Shown piece by piece: positions 17,724-28,100 of a DNA stretch of 64,000 bases. This DNA comes from Paenibacillus tianjinensis (GTDB lineage Bacteria > Bacillota > Bacilli > Paenibacillales > Paenibacillaceae). Every line of letters begins with the position of its first letter. Position 1 is the first letter of the stretch. The notes beneath the pieces were generated by a model. It was not told where the DNA came from, ran no database searches, and was given only the letters and a program-made list of their open reading frames with translations. A program made the translations under genes and the position numbers. The stretch is taken from NCBI RefSeq assembly GCF_017086365.1, contig NZ_CP070969.1:5730001-5794000 (forward strand), read 5' to 3'.

Positions 17724-19317
17724 TCTCTGCAGCTCCCTCTTCATTATTCTGTGTAGCTGTCCCCTGGTTGTCTTCTTTCAGGCTTACCTTATATATTGCG
17801 GTGTAGGCTCCGGCCAGTGAAGCAGCAGACCCTGAATCGGCCTCACCTTCGGACAATTTCTCGATGGATGCATCCACAGTAAAGGACATCTGCCGCAGCT
17901 TAACCAGATATTCGGAAGCCTGCTCCATTCCCGGAACGTTCACGGTCAGATCAATCGAGGTGAGATAGGTATAATTGATATTCCGCAGAGCACTGCCTTG
18001 CGGCAATCCTTCCGCCAGTTCATTTAACACAGAAACGATGTTTAGTTTATACTTCATAATCTCATCTATTGCTGCCTTGCGGTCCAGTTTGGCGGACCCT
18101 CCGTTATTAAGCTGGGTTAACTCGCGTTGCAGCATGGCACTCCGGTCCTGCAGTCCCTGCAGCTGCTGCTTCTGGTCACTTAACTCGCCCTTACCCGAAG
18201 CAAAATAAATGCCGATCCCCAGTGTGCCAAGCAGCCAAAGTCCTACAAGCGCGATTACCACATAAGGGAATAACACAGCCTCCCTATCTTCGCGGGGCAA
18301 GAGATCAATATGACGGATACGATGGCCGAAGGCGGCTCCAGTAGCGACACGGTAGTTGTTCAGCTCCGGGTCCTGCCCTGTATCGGCTTCCAGCTGATCC
18401 AGATTGACCGGGATAATCTCCTGTTCGGACAGTGACTGACGCAGTTCTGTGTGAAGCTGTCTCCGTATGCCCGGTGTCCCTGTAATCAGCACATTGCTGA
18501 TTCGGGTGCTCCCATCATGCAAGCTGTATTGATAGAAATTCAGCATCCGGGATATCTCGGCAGTGATCTCGACCATTTGCTCAGGTGACAGCACTTCCTC
18601 TGGTATTTCCAAAGAGGCGGCCGCTTCCGCGACATACGCTGTGATCTCAGGCCCCTTAGGTGCTTCCACTCTGTTCTGATGTAAATCTGCTACGTTAATC
18701 GTCCGGCTAAATACGGGGTTTCCGTCCCGGTACATATAAATGTCCAGCATGGACTGCTCCAGATGGATCAGCATCGTCTCGTTAAACACTTCTCCGTGAC
18801 CGGCAGTAATGTTACGGGCAAGGGCAGTGGCAGATATTTCAACACTTAGGACCCGCAGTCCTGCAGCTTCCAATACATCAATGTAGTCCTGAATGGACTG
18901 CCGGGGTGCGGCAAAAACGAGCAACTGACTCTGATCTTCGTCCACCCCTGTTGTCACATAATCATAAACGGGATTCTCAAAAGGCAGATGAAGGCCGGTT
19001 TCGACCTCCAGCTTCACGAGTTGTTCCAGCTCTTTTTCGTTCGTGCTCGGGATGCTCATCTTGCGGATAATGATTTGTGCCGGCGGGATGGCTAAGGATA
19101 CCCTGGCTCCCTTCAGTCCTTGCTGCTTCACCCAAGGCTTGAGGGCACCAAGCAGTGCCTCGCTGTCTGCGACCCGGTTCTCCACGATCATTCCGGAAGG
19201 CAGGGCAAGCGTCCCTTTTTTGCGGACCTCCCAGGTCTTGTTTTTCTTTAAGCTGATGTAGCGAACCGCAGATTCTTCAATCGAAATCCCAATCGCCTGT
19301 TGACCTAGTACAAGCAT
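17707..19317 (-). CDS. pilM: PilM-PilN fusion, type IV pilus assembly
   Basis: A 536-residue protein joining two pilus components. Residues 1-~330 are PilM-like, an actin/FtsA-fold cytoplasmic protein (AIGISIEESAVRYISL start, SVEISATALARNI, VLITGTPGIRRQL). A membrane helix (about 347-370) and a coiled coil plus PilN-like domain (about 375-510, ending KLRQMSFTVDASIEKL) follow. In most bacteria pilM and pilN are separate genes. Here the cytoplasmic ring subunit and its membrane partner are one polypeptide, with no stop or frameshift between them. AGGAGGG lies 10 nt before the ATG. Confidence 0.85.
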   Translation of the reverse strand: MLVLGQQAIGISIEESAVRYISLKKNKTWEVRKKGTLALPSGMIVENRVADSEALLGALKPWVKQQGLKGARVSLAIPPAQIIIRKMSIPSTNEKELEQLVKLEVETGLHLPFENPVYDYVTTGVDEDQSQLLVFAAPRQSIQDYIDVLEAAGLRVLSVEISATALARNITAGHGEVFNETMLIHLEQSMLDIYMYRDGNPVFSRTINVADLHQNRVEAPKGPEITAYVAEAAASLEIPEEVLSPEQMVEITAEISRMLNFYQYSLHDGSTRISNVLITGTPGIRRQLHTELRQSLSEQEIIPVNLDQLEADTGQDPELNNYRVATGAAFGHRIRHIDLLPREDREAVLFPYVVIALVGLWLLGTLGIGIYFASGKGELSDQKQQLQGLQDRSAMLQRELTQLNNGGSAKLDRKAAIDEIMKYKLNIVSVLNELAEGLPQGSALRNINYTYLTSIDLTVNVPGMEQASEYLVKLRQMSFTVDASIEKLSEGEADSGSAASLAGAYTAIYKVSLKEDNQGTATQNNEEGAAENGTDQ

Positions 19318-19332
19318 GCGATGATAACCCTC

Positions 19333-20082
19333 CTAACCGATAAACGTGAGATAAAAACCAATGATGTCCGGGCCATACAGCAATGCAACCATTGTGCCGA
19401 ATGCCAAAAAAGGCCCGAATGGCATATGTTGTTTTTTTTGAACAAGCCCTGCAAGCTGCAAGCCTCCGCCAACTGCTGCACCAAGCGCACAGGCAATAAG
19501 AAAGGCCACAATGACATTCGGCCAGCCGAGAATCCAGCCCAGCAGCGCAAACAGCTTGACATCCCCCATTCCCATACCGCCAAACAGCGCCAGCAACAAA
19601 AGAACGCCACCGCCGCTCAGCGCACCAAGCAGATGAACCCAGAGCGGCTCATCCGCCATAAAGGGAACCAGTACCAGAAAGAGCGGCAGGAAAAACAACA
19701 GCACCTTATTCGGGATCAGCATGTATTTCAGATCTGAGACCGTAATAATAACCGACAAGCTGACCAGCAGCAGCCCCACCAGCCCTTTCAGCGTAAGCCC
19801 CAGCTCCAGATACATCCAGAGGAACAGGAGTCCCGCCGCTGCTTCACCAATCGGATATAGCAGAGAAACTTTCACGCCGCAGTGACGGCACTTGCCGCCG
19901 GACAGCAGATAGCTGAAGACCGGAAACAGATCACGCACAACCAGCCTTGTATTACATTTCGGACAGCGTGACGGTGGATGCAGCAGCGACTCTCCCGCCG
20001 GTACCCGCAGTGCCACCACATTGAAAAACGAACCAAGTACCAGCCCGAGCAACGTGATATAAATGGCGATGAATATAGTCAT
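19333..20082 (-). CDS. pilD: Prepilin peptidase (A24 aspartic protease)
   Basis: A 249-residue polytopic enzyme. The N-terminal domain has the two zinc-binding CxxC pairs (CPKCNTRL and CRHCG) of bifunctional leader peptidase/N-methyltransferases. About seven helices follow. The catalytic Asp motifs are VSDLKYMLIPNK and GMGDVKLFALLG, the latter being the GxGD site. It should process the pilin and pseudopilins encoded at 20203 and 31638-32781. It could also process ComG pseudopilins if these are present elsewhere. It follows the pilin terminator by about 35 nt. Confidence 0.93.
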   Translation of the reverse strand: MTIFIAIYITLLGLVLGSFFNVVALRVPAGESLLHPPSRCPKCNTRLVVRDLFPVFSYLLSGGKCRHCGVKVSLLYPIGEAAAGLLFLWMYLELGLTLKGLVGLLLVSLSVIITVSDLKYMLIPNKVLLFFLPLFLVLVPFMADEPLWVHLLGALSGGGVLLLLALFGGMGMGDVKLFALLGWILGWPNVIVAFLIACALGAAVGGGLQLAGLVQKKQHMPFGPFLAFGTMVALLYGPDIIGFYLTFIG

Positions 20083-20116
20083 GGTAGTGTAGGGTCCCTT
20101 TCAGGGGTTTTAAAAA

Positions 20117-20141
20117 AGGAATCGGAATGGTTCCGATTCCT
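20117..20141 (-). terminator. Terminator after the major pilin gene
   Basis: An 11-bp perfect stem (AGGAATCGGAA/TTCCGATTCCT) with a 3-nt loop, followed on the minus strand by TTTTTTA. It would let pilin mRNA accumulate above that of the downstream pilD-pilMN-pilO genes. Confidence 0.85.
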
Positions 20142-20202
20142 GAAAATAAAATAGTGATGTTCTAATGATCATTATCAAATATTTACTAAAGGGTTCAAAC
20201 TA

Positions 20203-20661
20203 TTAATTAGCAGGCTTTGCACTCAATATCTCTGCAACTGTAAAAGTCTTATCACTACCTGCGGTTATTGTAAGACCAGAAAGTTGACCTTGAGGGTCGA
20301 AAGAAACAGTTCCTGCCGTAATTGCAGCCTTTGTACTAGGCAATACTATTCCTTCATCTAAGTAACCCTTTGTAACTAGATCATCATTAGGAGTAGCTGT
20401 ATCTCCATCAATTTTTACTGTCTTAGAGATGAAGTCGCCACCTTTTTCACCAATAATATATAATCGGGCTGCTTCATATATTTGTCGTGCAGTTGCAACA
20501 TCAGCATCTTTTTTAGAATTATTAATTACATTACCGATCAAAGGAACTGCAATAACCGCAATAATCCCCAAAATAACGATAACTGCCAAAAGCTCAATCA
20601 GTGTAAACCCCTTCTGGTTCTCTTCCTTGCTCAATCTTTTTTTGATAGCTTGTTTCAACAT
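20203..20661 (-). CDS. pilA: Major type IV pilin (class III signal peptide)
   Basis: A 152-residue prepilin. A 17-residue basic leader ends at K/G, then GFTLIELLAVIVILGIIAVIAVP. Cleavage is expected before the Phe after Gly, and the +5 Glu is present. The hydrophobic helix continues into a DADVATARQIYEAARLY amphipathic part, and a small C-terminal head (about 75-152) lacks a Cys pair. It has its own upstream gap (about 200 bp) and its own terminator, as expected for an abundant structural subunit. The AT content is higher than in the flanking ATPase genes. Confidence 0.92.
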   Translation of the reverse strand: MLKQAIKKRLSKEENQKGFTLIELLAVIVILGIIAVIAVPLIGNVINNSKKDADVATARQIYEAARLYIIGEKGGDFISKTVKIDGDTATPNDDLVTKGYLDEGIVLPSTKAAITAGTVSFDPQGQLSGLTITAGSDKTFTVAEILSAKPAN

Positions 20662-20865
20662 TTCATTTTCCCCCTTGAATTAGGTAGTGTAGTAATACCG
20701 ATAGAAAACTTATTCTACAATTTCTTGTCTTCCTTGCTACCTTGCTGCCTTGCCCTGATATAGAAACAAATCCTCCCATCGTCCAGCACCAGCGAAAGTT
20801 TCTTGGACTCCGCACAGCCTTCCCGGCGTCACCCCTCTCAATATATATACAAGGAACCGCTAGGT
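20662..20865 (-). promoter_or_regulatory. pilA leader region with possible RNA structure
   Basis: A 204-bp gap between pilC and pilA. On the minus strand GTCCA (20804-20808) can pair with TGGAC (20781-20785), enclosing a nested GAAA-G-TTTC. Four CAAGG repeats (about 20715-20745) and an AAGGGGG ribosome site follow. Class I and II cyclic-di-GMP riboswitch cores were looked for and not seen. Function unknown. Confidence 0.3.
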
Positions 20866-22071
20866 TCACATATTACCGTACAGACTGAACATCGGCAGCA
20901 TAATGCTTGCCACTATAACCCCTACTACACCGGCCAAAAAGGCAATCAGCAGCGGCTCAAGCAGTGATTTCAGACGGTCGACCGTGTTCTCTACATCCAT
21001 CTCGTAGAAATCAGCGACCTTGGACAGCATCGTATCCAGCGCCCCGGTTTCTTCTCCGATGGCAATCATCTGGGTAACAAGCGGCGGGAAGACCCATGCC
21101 TTCTTAAGCGGCTCAGACAGCGGTTTACCCTGCCGCAGGGAATCCCCTGCACTGCGGATAAACTTCCCGATCACTTTGTTGCCCGCCACCTCCTCTACAA
21201 TCGCCAGTGATTGCAGGATAGGGACGGAGCTGGCATATAGCGAAGCGAAGGTACGGGTGAACTGGGCGATAGAGCCTTTCTGGTTCAGCTTACCGAACAC
21301 CGGCAGCTTCAGCTTGGCATAATCAATTGCATAAGCGCCCTTCTCAGTCCGCTTGGCTACCTGATACGCTACCACTACCAGCAATACGCCGAGAATCCAG
21401 AAATACCACTGTCCCTGGATGCTTTTGCTAAGTGCCAGTACCATCTTCGTAATGGCCGGCAGCTCCGCATTCATCGACTCGAACATCGTGACGAACTGCG
21501 GAACGATTGCCCACAGCAGATAGACCACCGCTCCGATAGCCATCACTCCGACGGTGATCGGATAGGTCAGCGCGGATTTGATTTTTTCGGTCGTTGTATG
21601 CTGCTTCTCAAAGAACATTGCCAGACGCTCCAGCGTGCCCTCCATATTCCCTGACTCTTCTCCTGCGCGGATCATGCTGACAAATAGCGGCGGGAAAATT
21701 TTCTTATGATCTTGCACAGCCTGAGAAAATGCTATTCCGCGCATCAGGCTTGAGCCGACATCCTGCAGCGCTTTACGGAGCGGTTTGCTCTCGGTCTGTT
21801 CTGCCAAAATCCGGGTTGCGTCTACAATCGAGACCCCCGCACGCATAAGGGTGGCGAACTGGCGGCAGTAGATGATGAAATGAATCGTCTTGACCGGATT
21901 CCCGATATAAAGCTCCATTTGCATAATCGAGGTCTTGCGTTCTACCAGCGAAAATACGGTCAGACCGCGCTTGCGAAGCTCTTCCATGGCCGCAGGCTTG
22001 TCCGATGCGGTCAACTTACCCTTGATCTGCCTGCCCGATGAGGTCTTAACCTGATATTCAAATAATGCCAT
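20866..22071 (-). CDS. pilC: Type IV pilus platform protein PilC (GspF family)
   Basis: A 401-residue inner-membrane platform protein with two tandem GspF domains, about 65-190 and about 270-395. Each starts with a FxRQFATLMRAGVSI or FTRTFASLYASSVPI type segment and ends in membrane helices; IPLPV-like RAGEESGNMEGTLERL and IGEETGALDTMLSKVADFY are the duplicated signatures. Its ATG overlaps the pilT stop (TGATG), indicating coupling. It anchors the assembly and retraction ATPases. Confidence 0.93.
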   Translation of the reverse strand: MALFEYQVKTSSGRQIKGKLTASDKPAAMEELRKRGLTVFSLVERKTSIMQMELYIGNPVKTIHFIIYCRQFATLMRAGVSIVDATRILAEQTESKPLRKALQDVGSSLMRGIAFSQAVQDHKKIFPPLFVSMIRAGEESGNMEGTLERLAMFFEKQHTTTEKIKSALTYPITVGVMAIGAVVYLLWAIVPQFVTMFESMNAELPAITKMVLALSKSIQGQWYFWILGVLLVVVAYQVAKRTEKGAYAIDYAKLKLPVFGKLNQKGSIAQFTRTFASLYASSVPILQSLAIVEEVAGNKVIGKFIRSAGDSLRQGKPLSEPLKKAWVFPPLVTQMIAIGEETGALDTMLSKVADFYEMDVENTVDRLKSLLEPLLIAFLAGVVGVIVASIMLPMFSLYGNM

Positions 22072-23120
22072 CAGCTGCCCACCTCATTCATGTAGGCTTT
22101 GGCTGCATCCGGTTGAACCAGCCCTTGGGCCAGATATTCACGGATGCTCATCTCGAGTGTATGCATGCCAAGCGCCCGGCCCGTCTGCATGACATTTTTA
22201 ATCTGGTGTGTCTTCTCTGTCCGGATCAGATTGGCGACAGCTGGCGTATTGACCAGAATTTCTGTTGCGCACAGGCGGCCGCGTCCTCCAGCTCGCGGGA
22301 ATAGCCGCTGGCTAATGACCGCAAGCAGGACTGAGGCCAGTTGCGAGCGAATCTGCCCCTGCTGATGACCCGGAAAAGCATCGATGATCCGGTCAATCGT
22401 CTGCGGGGCATCCGTGGTATGCAGCGTAGCCAATACGAGATGCCCTGTTTCTGCTGCCGTAATCGCTGCTGATATCGTCTCCAAGTCGCGCATTTCCCCC
22501 ACAAGAATCACATCGGGGTCCTGCCGCAGGGCAGCTCGCAGCCCGCTTGAGAAGCTGTCCGTATCACTGCCAACTTCCCGCTGGTCGACCAGACATGTAC
22601 CATGCCCGTGCAGGAACTCGATCGGATCTTCAAGCGTAACGATATGCTTGCTCTCCGATTGATTAATGGAGTGGATCATGGCTGCCAGTGTGGAGGATTT
22701 ACCGCTCCCCGTTGGGCCTGTCACCAGGATCAAGCCCTGGGGCTTCCTGGCCAGAGATGCCAGCAGCGGCGGCATGCTGAGCTGTTGTAATGAAGGAATG
22801 TCTGCCGGTATGGACCGTGCAGCGATGCTGATGCCGCTGCGCTGGCGGAAGACGTTCACCCGGTACCTGACTCCATTCTCCAGCGGAAAGGAAAAATCAG
22901 CCTCCCCTGCAGCGGCAAGGGTCTTACTGTGACGTTCGCCCATCAGCAGTTCGGCCATCAAGGCCGATTCCTCAGGGCTGACGGCCTCTCCTTCAATCCG
23001 ATGAAGCGCTCCATCAATCCTCATGACCGGAGGAGAACCTACGGAAATATGCAAATCGGAAGCTTTGGAGGAATAGGCCATATGGAGCAGTTGTATTATG
23101 TCTCTTGTGAATGTCGTCAT
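22071..23120 (-). CDS. pilT: Twitching ATPase PilT
   Basis: A 349-residue hexameric ATPase that drives pilus retraction. It has an N-terminal PAS-like domain (SKASDLHISVGSPPVMRIDG), Walker A GPTGSGKSST, the Asp box TLEDPIEFLH, Walker B DPDVILVGEMRDLET and the His box TGHLVLATLHTTDA. An ALGMHTLEMS segment near the C-terminus corresponds to the AIRNLIRE-type region of PilT. Its presence predicts that this Gram-positive pilus retracts, enabling twitching or DNA pulling. Confidence 0.93.
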   Translation of the reverse strand: MTTFTRDIIQLLHMAYSSKASDLHISVGSPPVMRIDGALHRIEGEAVSPEESALMAELLMGERHSKTLAAAGEADFSFPLENGVRYRVNVFRQRSGISIAARSIPADIPSLQQLSMPPLLASLARKPQGLILVTGPTGSGKSSTLAAMIHSINQSESKHIVTLEDPIEFLHGHGTCLVDQREVGSDTDSFSSGLRAALRQDPDVILVGEMRDLETISAAITAAETGHLVLATLHTTDAPQTIDRIIDAFPGHQQGQIRSQLASVLLAVISQRLFPRAGGRGRLCATEILVNTPAVANLIRTEKTHQIKNVMQTGRALGMHTLEMSIREYLAQGLVQPDAAKAYMNEVGS

Positions 23121-23165
23121 CGGCTTCTTCCTCCCTCAAAATCAGTCCATCTTCTGATGGTTTTG

Positions 23166-24830
23166 TTAGTGTGACACCGTCTCGCGCAGAACCTCTTGAA
23201 GGGTAGTCATGCCTTGCGTAACCTTGAGGAATCCGTCCTCCATCAGTTGTACCAGCCCGCTTGTCCGGGCAGCGGATTTCATTTCTTCCACTGTTGCCAT
23301 ATTCGTGATCAGCTCCCGCAGATGATCATTAATCGTCAGCACCTCATGAATGGCGATACGTCCGCGGTAGCCCGTGGTATTGCAGCTGCCGCAGCCGCGG
23401 CCGCGATGCAGTCGTTCAGTCGGCAGACCGTGCTTACGAAGGACAATCGCTTCCTGCTCCGAAGGTTTGTATGTTTCTTTGCAGTCGTTGCAAATCTTGC
23501 GGACCAGACGCTGGGCGACTACCCCAATTAGTGAAGAAGCGGTAAGATAAGGTTCAATTCCCATATCCCGCAGTCTTGAAATGGTACTGACTGCATCATT
23601 GGTATGCAGCGTTGACAGCACTAAGTGCCCGGTAAGTGAAGCTCTCACTGCAATCTCAGCGGTTTCTGTATCCCGGATTTCCCCAACCATCACAATATTC
23701 GGGTCCTGACGCAGAATGGAACGGAGTCCCGCTGCAAAAGTCAGCCCTACCGCAGGATTCACATGAACCTGATTGACCCCTTCGAGCTGATATTCCACCG
23801 GATCTTCGACCGTGATAATATTGGAACTCTCCACATTAAGCTGGTTCAGTGCAGAATACAGAGTAGTGGTCTTCCCGCTTCCGGTTGGTCCTGTAATCAG
23901 CAGAATGCCGTACGGTTTGGCAATCATCTCCCGGAAAGCAGCATGATTCGGCTCGCTGAAGCCGAGGCTGTCCACCGATTTGATACCTGTGCTTAGGTCG
24001 AGCAGGCGGAGTACAATTTTCTCGCCGTGCATCGTGGGCAGAGACGACACGCGGATGTCGACCATCTTATAGTCGAATTGCATTTTGATCCGGCCATCCT
24101 GAGGAAGCCGCCGCTCGGCAATGTTCAGCTTGGCCATAATCTTCAGCCTGGCAGTAATAAAGCCCTGCATTTGTTTAGGAATAACACGTTCCGTCCGCAG
24201 CGCTCCGTCGATCCGGTAACGGATCGTGAGATTATTCTCGCCTGGATCGACATGAATATCGGATGCCCGCAGCGCAACAGCCTGCTGAATCATCTGGTTA
24301 ACGAGCCGGACAATCGGCGAGTCCTCGTCCGTAATCTCTGTCTCTTCAATCTCTTCCTGGGTAGGAAGTTCTACCATCATCTGGCTCATTGAATCGCGCA
24401 TGCCGTAATGCCGGGCTATCGCCCGCTGGAGTTCGTCCCGGGTAGAGATAGCCGGTTCAATCTTGAACCCTGTGCTCATCCGCAGATCCTCAATGGCGAA
24501 ATAGTCCAGCGGATCGGCCATGGCAACCATCAGCTTCCCGCCCTCTTTCATAAATGGCAGCACCTGATAACGCTTAGCCATACTCTCCGGAATGATCTGC
24601 GTGATTGCCGGATCAATCTGATATTTAAACAAGCTGACATGCGGGATGCCCAGCTGGAATTCCAATACTTCAATTAACTGCTGTTCGGTGATATAGCCCT
24701 GCGAGATTAAGAGATCTCCGAGCTTGCGTTTGGTCTTGCGCTGTTCACCCAGAGCCTCAAGCAGCTGTTCCTGCGAGATAATGCCGTTCTCTACCAGCAG
24801 GTCCCCGAGTCGCTTTTTTATGATTGCCAA
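23166..24830 (-). CDS. pilB: Pilus assembly ATPase PilB (GspE family)
   Basis: A 554-residue extension ATPase. The N-terminal T2SSE_N/MshEN domain (about 1-150, starting KKRLGDLLVENGIISQEQLL) is a fold that in related ATPases can bind cyclic di-GMP. The ATPase core has Walker A GPTGSGKTTT, the Asp box ITVEDPVEYQ, Walker B DPNIVMVGEIRDTETA and a Cys4 zinc site (CNDC and CGSC). It starts at TTG with GGGGATGAG upstream. It is the first gene of the pilB-pilT-pilC cluster. Cyclic-di-GMP control is a family-based possibility. Confidence 0.93.
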   Translation of the reverse strand: MAIIKKRLGDLLVENGIISQEQLLEALGEQRKTKRKLGDLLISQGYITEQQLIEVLEFQLGIPHVSLFKYQIDPAITQIIPESMAKRYQVLPFMKEGGKLMVAMADPLDYFAIEDLRMSTGFKIEPAISTRDELQRAIARHYGMRDSMSQMMVELPTQEEIEETEITDEDSPIVRLVNQMIQQAVALRASDIHVDPGENNLTIRYRIDGALRTERVIPKQMQGFITARLKIMAKLNIAERRLPQDGRIKMQFDYKMVDIRVSSLPTMHGEKIVLRLLDLSTGIKSVDSLGFSEPNHAAFREMIAKPYGILLITGPTGSGKTTTLYSALNQLNVESSNIITVEDPVEYQLEGVNQVHVNPAVGLTFAAGLRSILRQDPNIVMVGEIRDTETAEIAVRASLTGHLVLSTLHTNDAVSTISRLRDMGIEPYLTASSLIGVVAQRLVRKICNDCKETYKPSEQEAIVLRKHGLPTERLHRGRGCGSCNTTGYRGRIAIHEVLTINDHLRELITNMATVEEMKSAARTSGLVQLMEDGFLKVTQGMTTLQEVLRETVSH

Positions 24831-25184
24831 CGTCCACTCATCCCCACTTCATAGAGTTTATTATTTATATATCGGATACTAGAAGAAGAGATTTAGGCCA
24901 TGAACTACAGTTTTACCAAGACAAGGCCGATATCATTATGTATTCCGGTGCATCTCCAAGTCCAAGAAGACATAGAAAGTCTAAGAGATTGTAGTTCCAA
25001 ATACTTAAAAATTAGGGTAATTTTTCATAGATAATCATTGCCTATACATGTAAATTGTCCTAGAATGATATATAGCATATAACCGATTTATTTACAATTA
25101 TGATTTCCAATTTCCGACTGAATTCGATGCAAATTTTAATATTTATACCAATTTATTCAATATACAAACAGGGGGAATCGTCAA
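24831..25184. other. Divergent region between pilB and the adhesin gene
   Basis: 354 bp, strongly AT-rich, no ORF. It holds the candidate adhesin promoter at 25038-25066. I see no riboswitch core and no clear repeat. Confidence 0.5.
25038..25066 (+). promoter_or_regulatory. Candidate sigma-A promoter for the large surface protein
   Basis: TTGCCT, a 17-bp spacer and TAGAAT (25061-25066). It would give a 5-prime UTR of about 110 nt before the ATG at 25185. Confidence 0.5.
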
Positions 25185-28100
25185 ATGAAACTATTAAGGC
25201 GCAAAAAATGGATTCTGATTTCTGGTATCCTGCTGTCGATTCTTATCATTGCCGCATTTATTCAAGGTTTCCTTGTATCCGTTAATGCTACCAATACTAA
25301 TTACACGATTCGTATTCTGGAGATTACCGACCCGAACAGCGACAGCCTCAAGCTTAGTGCGAGCGATCCCTTCCCCTTTAGTGAGTTAGATGAACTGCAG
25401 AATGTATCCAATGTTAAAATTGACACCATTACCATGAAGCGGTTCGTGTCGCTGCGTGAGAATTGGGACGGCAAATACGACGCCATTTATATCGGTAAAG
25501 GTGATTACAGCACAAAGTTGATTAACAGCAACGGGAACAGCAGCACAACTGTTAGGGAAGAAGCCCATAAAACCTTAAGCATCGAGAATGATATTACCCT
25601 CCTTAAAGCGAAGGAAATAACCGACTATTACATTAATAAGGGCCTCTATGTATTTTTGCGGGAGGAGACATTCACCGCCCAAGCTACAGCTGCGGCCAAA
25701 CAGGGGAATTTGTACGCTACCTTTAATCCATACCGTACCGCTGCCAAATCCAATATTGTTTTCCTTAACAACAAGGCGGCTCTGGACAATTTCACAGCAA
25801 AAATCAAAGACGCCTCTTCTCCCTATCTGACCGGCCTGACCCAGCGTCCAAGACTTGCGATAAGCAACAAGGCAGATATTATCAGCTACCGTAATACGCC
25901 AAGTCATGCCTACGTTTCAGGAGATACACTGAGCTTCAATGTTAGTCTGGACAATATCACCAACTTAACTCAGCGTCCCGTCCGGGTCCGCTTGTTTATG
26001 AACGTAGACTCTTCACTGCCAATGAAAGAGAACAACGTCGTTGCTACAGAAATTATGAATTCCTCCTCGGGAACAATCAGCTACAAGCTTCCGCAGACCT
26101 ATTCAGGCCCTTTGTACTGGAAAATGGAGATTACCGATACCCTGAGCGATTTGAAAGATTTCGACTCCGGCGTCATACTCTACAAAGGCATCAAGCCCGT
26201 AATTAAGGTGCTGCAGGTAATGCCGGCTGGCTTGACAGACAGTAATTTGAAAAGCACTGTATACAAAAACATGGATTCCTCCTATTTGACCGGCACAAAC
26301 AGTAAGGATTTCGAAATCCAGATCACACCAATAGATATGAGAGCCTTCAACACATATATTGCCAACCATATCAGCGCAACCGATCCTACCTCCGGATTAA
26401 ACGGAGTCTACGATATGATCGTATTCGGCTTCCAGGACATGTACGACCGTGTCAGCACACCCATGTTATCCAAAGCTGCTGCAGATGCGGTTAAGGCCTT
26501 TGCCGAACAAACGAAGCAAAGTCTGATGCTGACCCATGACACCATTTTCCGTGAGGTCGATGCCAATACGGCTACACCAGCATTAGACCCCTTTGTGGAG
26601 AGCACTACGGGCGGAGTCCAGAACCTGAACTATTGGAGTTCCTATTTCCATGACATGGTTGGCCAGGCGCAGCCGCGGACCTATCTGGGCGGCAGTGCAG
26701 TCAATCCTTCTACGAAGGTAGTGTCGGTAAACGAAGGTCTTTTGACGCAGTATCCCTTCGATCTCGACAAAGCTGACCTGACTTCAAGTACGGGACGCTA
26801 CACGGTTGCCACTACCCATGACCAGTTCTTCCCGCTGAACCTGGAGCGGGCTGATGTCATTCCTTGGTACAACATTTCCGGATCCGGCCGGGATACCGAT
26901 GACAGCTATAACCATTTCTACACGTACTCTGTCGGCAACATTACTTTTTCCGGCACAGGCCATACCAACAAAAACTTTCCCCAGTGGGAACAGATGCTGT
27001 TCGTCAATACAATGTACCGTGCGTTTACCGGAGCTAACCACGCTCCTGAGATTACCGTTGTTATGCCCGCGGATAAGAGTATCAAGCCTTCGTACCAGGA
27101 CAAACTTGTTGTTAGTTATACGGTCAATGATTGGGATCTTAAGGATAAAGATCTCCTCACTGGCATTAAGTTTAAGGTCAATAACGAATACTTGTCTGAT
27201 TATGAAATGGCCGAGAAGACAGTGCAGTCCGGGGAGACCGTAACACAAACCTTTAACAACCCGCTTCCCGAAGGAGGCGCCCTTCAGATTGAGATTACGG
27301 CTAAGGACAGCCAGGGAGCCCTCTCTACCAGAACGGTGAACGTAACCGTAGAAAAGGTGGGTTCGAATCTAACTCTTAGCCGGACTGTGTCTTCGAGTGC
27401 AGTGGAAAGAGGAGATACAGCTAACCCTCTTACCCTTACTTATACCGTTACACCGAACTCGATCCCTGCTTATACCGTTCAGAATGGAGAGCAGACGATT
27501 AGTAATCTGACAATTTCAAATGTCGAGTATTCAGAGCGATTCCCGGCAAATCTTGAGTTTATAGATCCTCTGCCAGCCGGAACTTCCAAGAGCGGCAGTC
27601 TTACATCCGGGTATACACTGACGAGAAACCTTGGTGAGATCAAGTATCATTTGTCTGCGGATGGTAAAACTTTCGAGCCTGACGCCGGCCAAACCATTAA
27701 TTTCAGCCTTAACGCTGTCGCTGGTGAGAAGAAATCCTATTTGCTGGAGAATGCAAAATTGAGTTTTGAAGAGGTACATGCTACTTCAGAGATTTACAGT
27801 TCAGTAAATAGTATTAGCAGTGAATTTAATGCGTTCTTGTTTGGCGACATCAAGCTGAAGAGTACTAGTACAGACGGGAATCTGGCTGCGGCCGGAAATG
27901 CGGAGTTTACCAGCTATAGCCTTAACGGGCACGGTACCCGAACTCTGGTAGTCGGGGGGAACTTTATATTCAATGGCGGAAATGGCGCCAAAATCCATGG
28001 CAACGTCGTTTATGGGGGAACGTCGACAGTTACTGTGAATAATTCTGTTGAAGGTTCGGTAACCAAAGGAACTCCAATCGATTTCACAGAAACCCAGCGG

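Noticed and set aside
25021..25184. Cyclic-di-GMP riboswitch before the adhesin gene
   Set aside because: None of the conserved class I (GGGCAAACC, GACGCAAAGCC-like) or class II core blocks is present.
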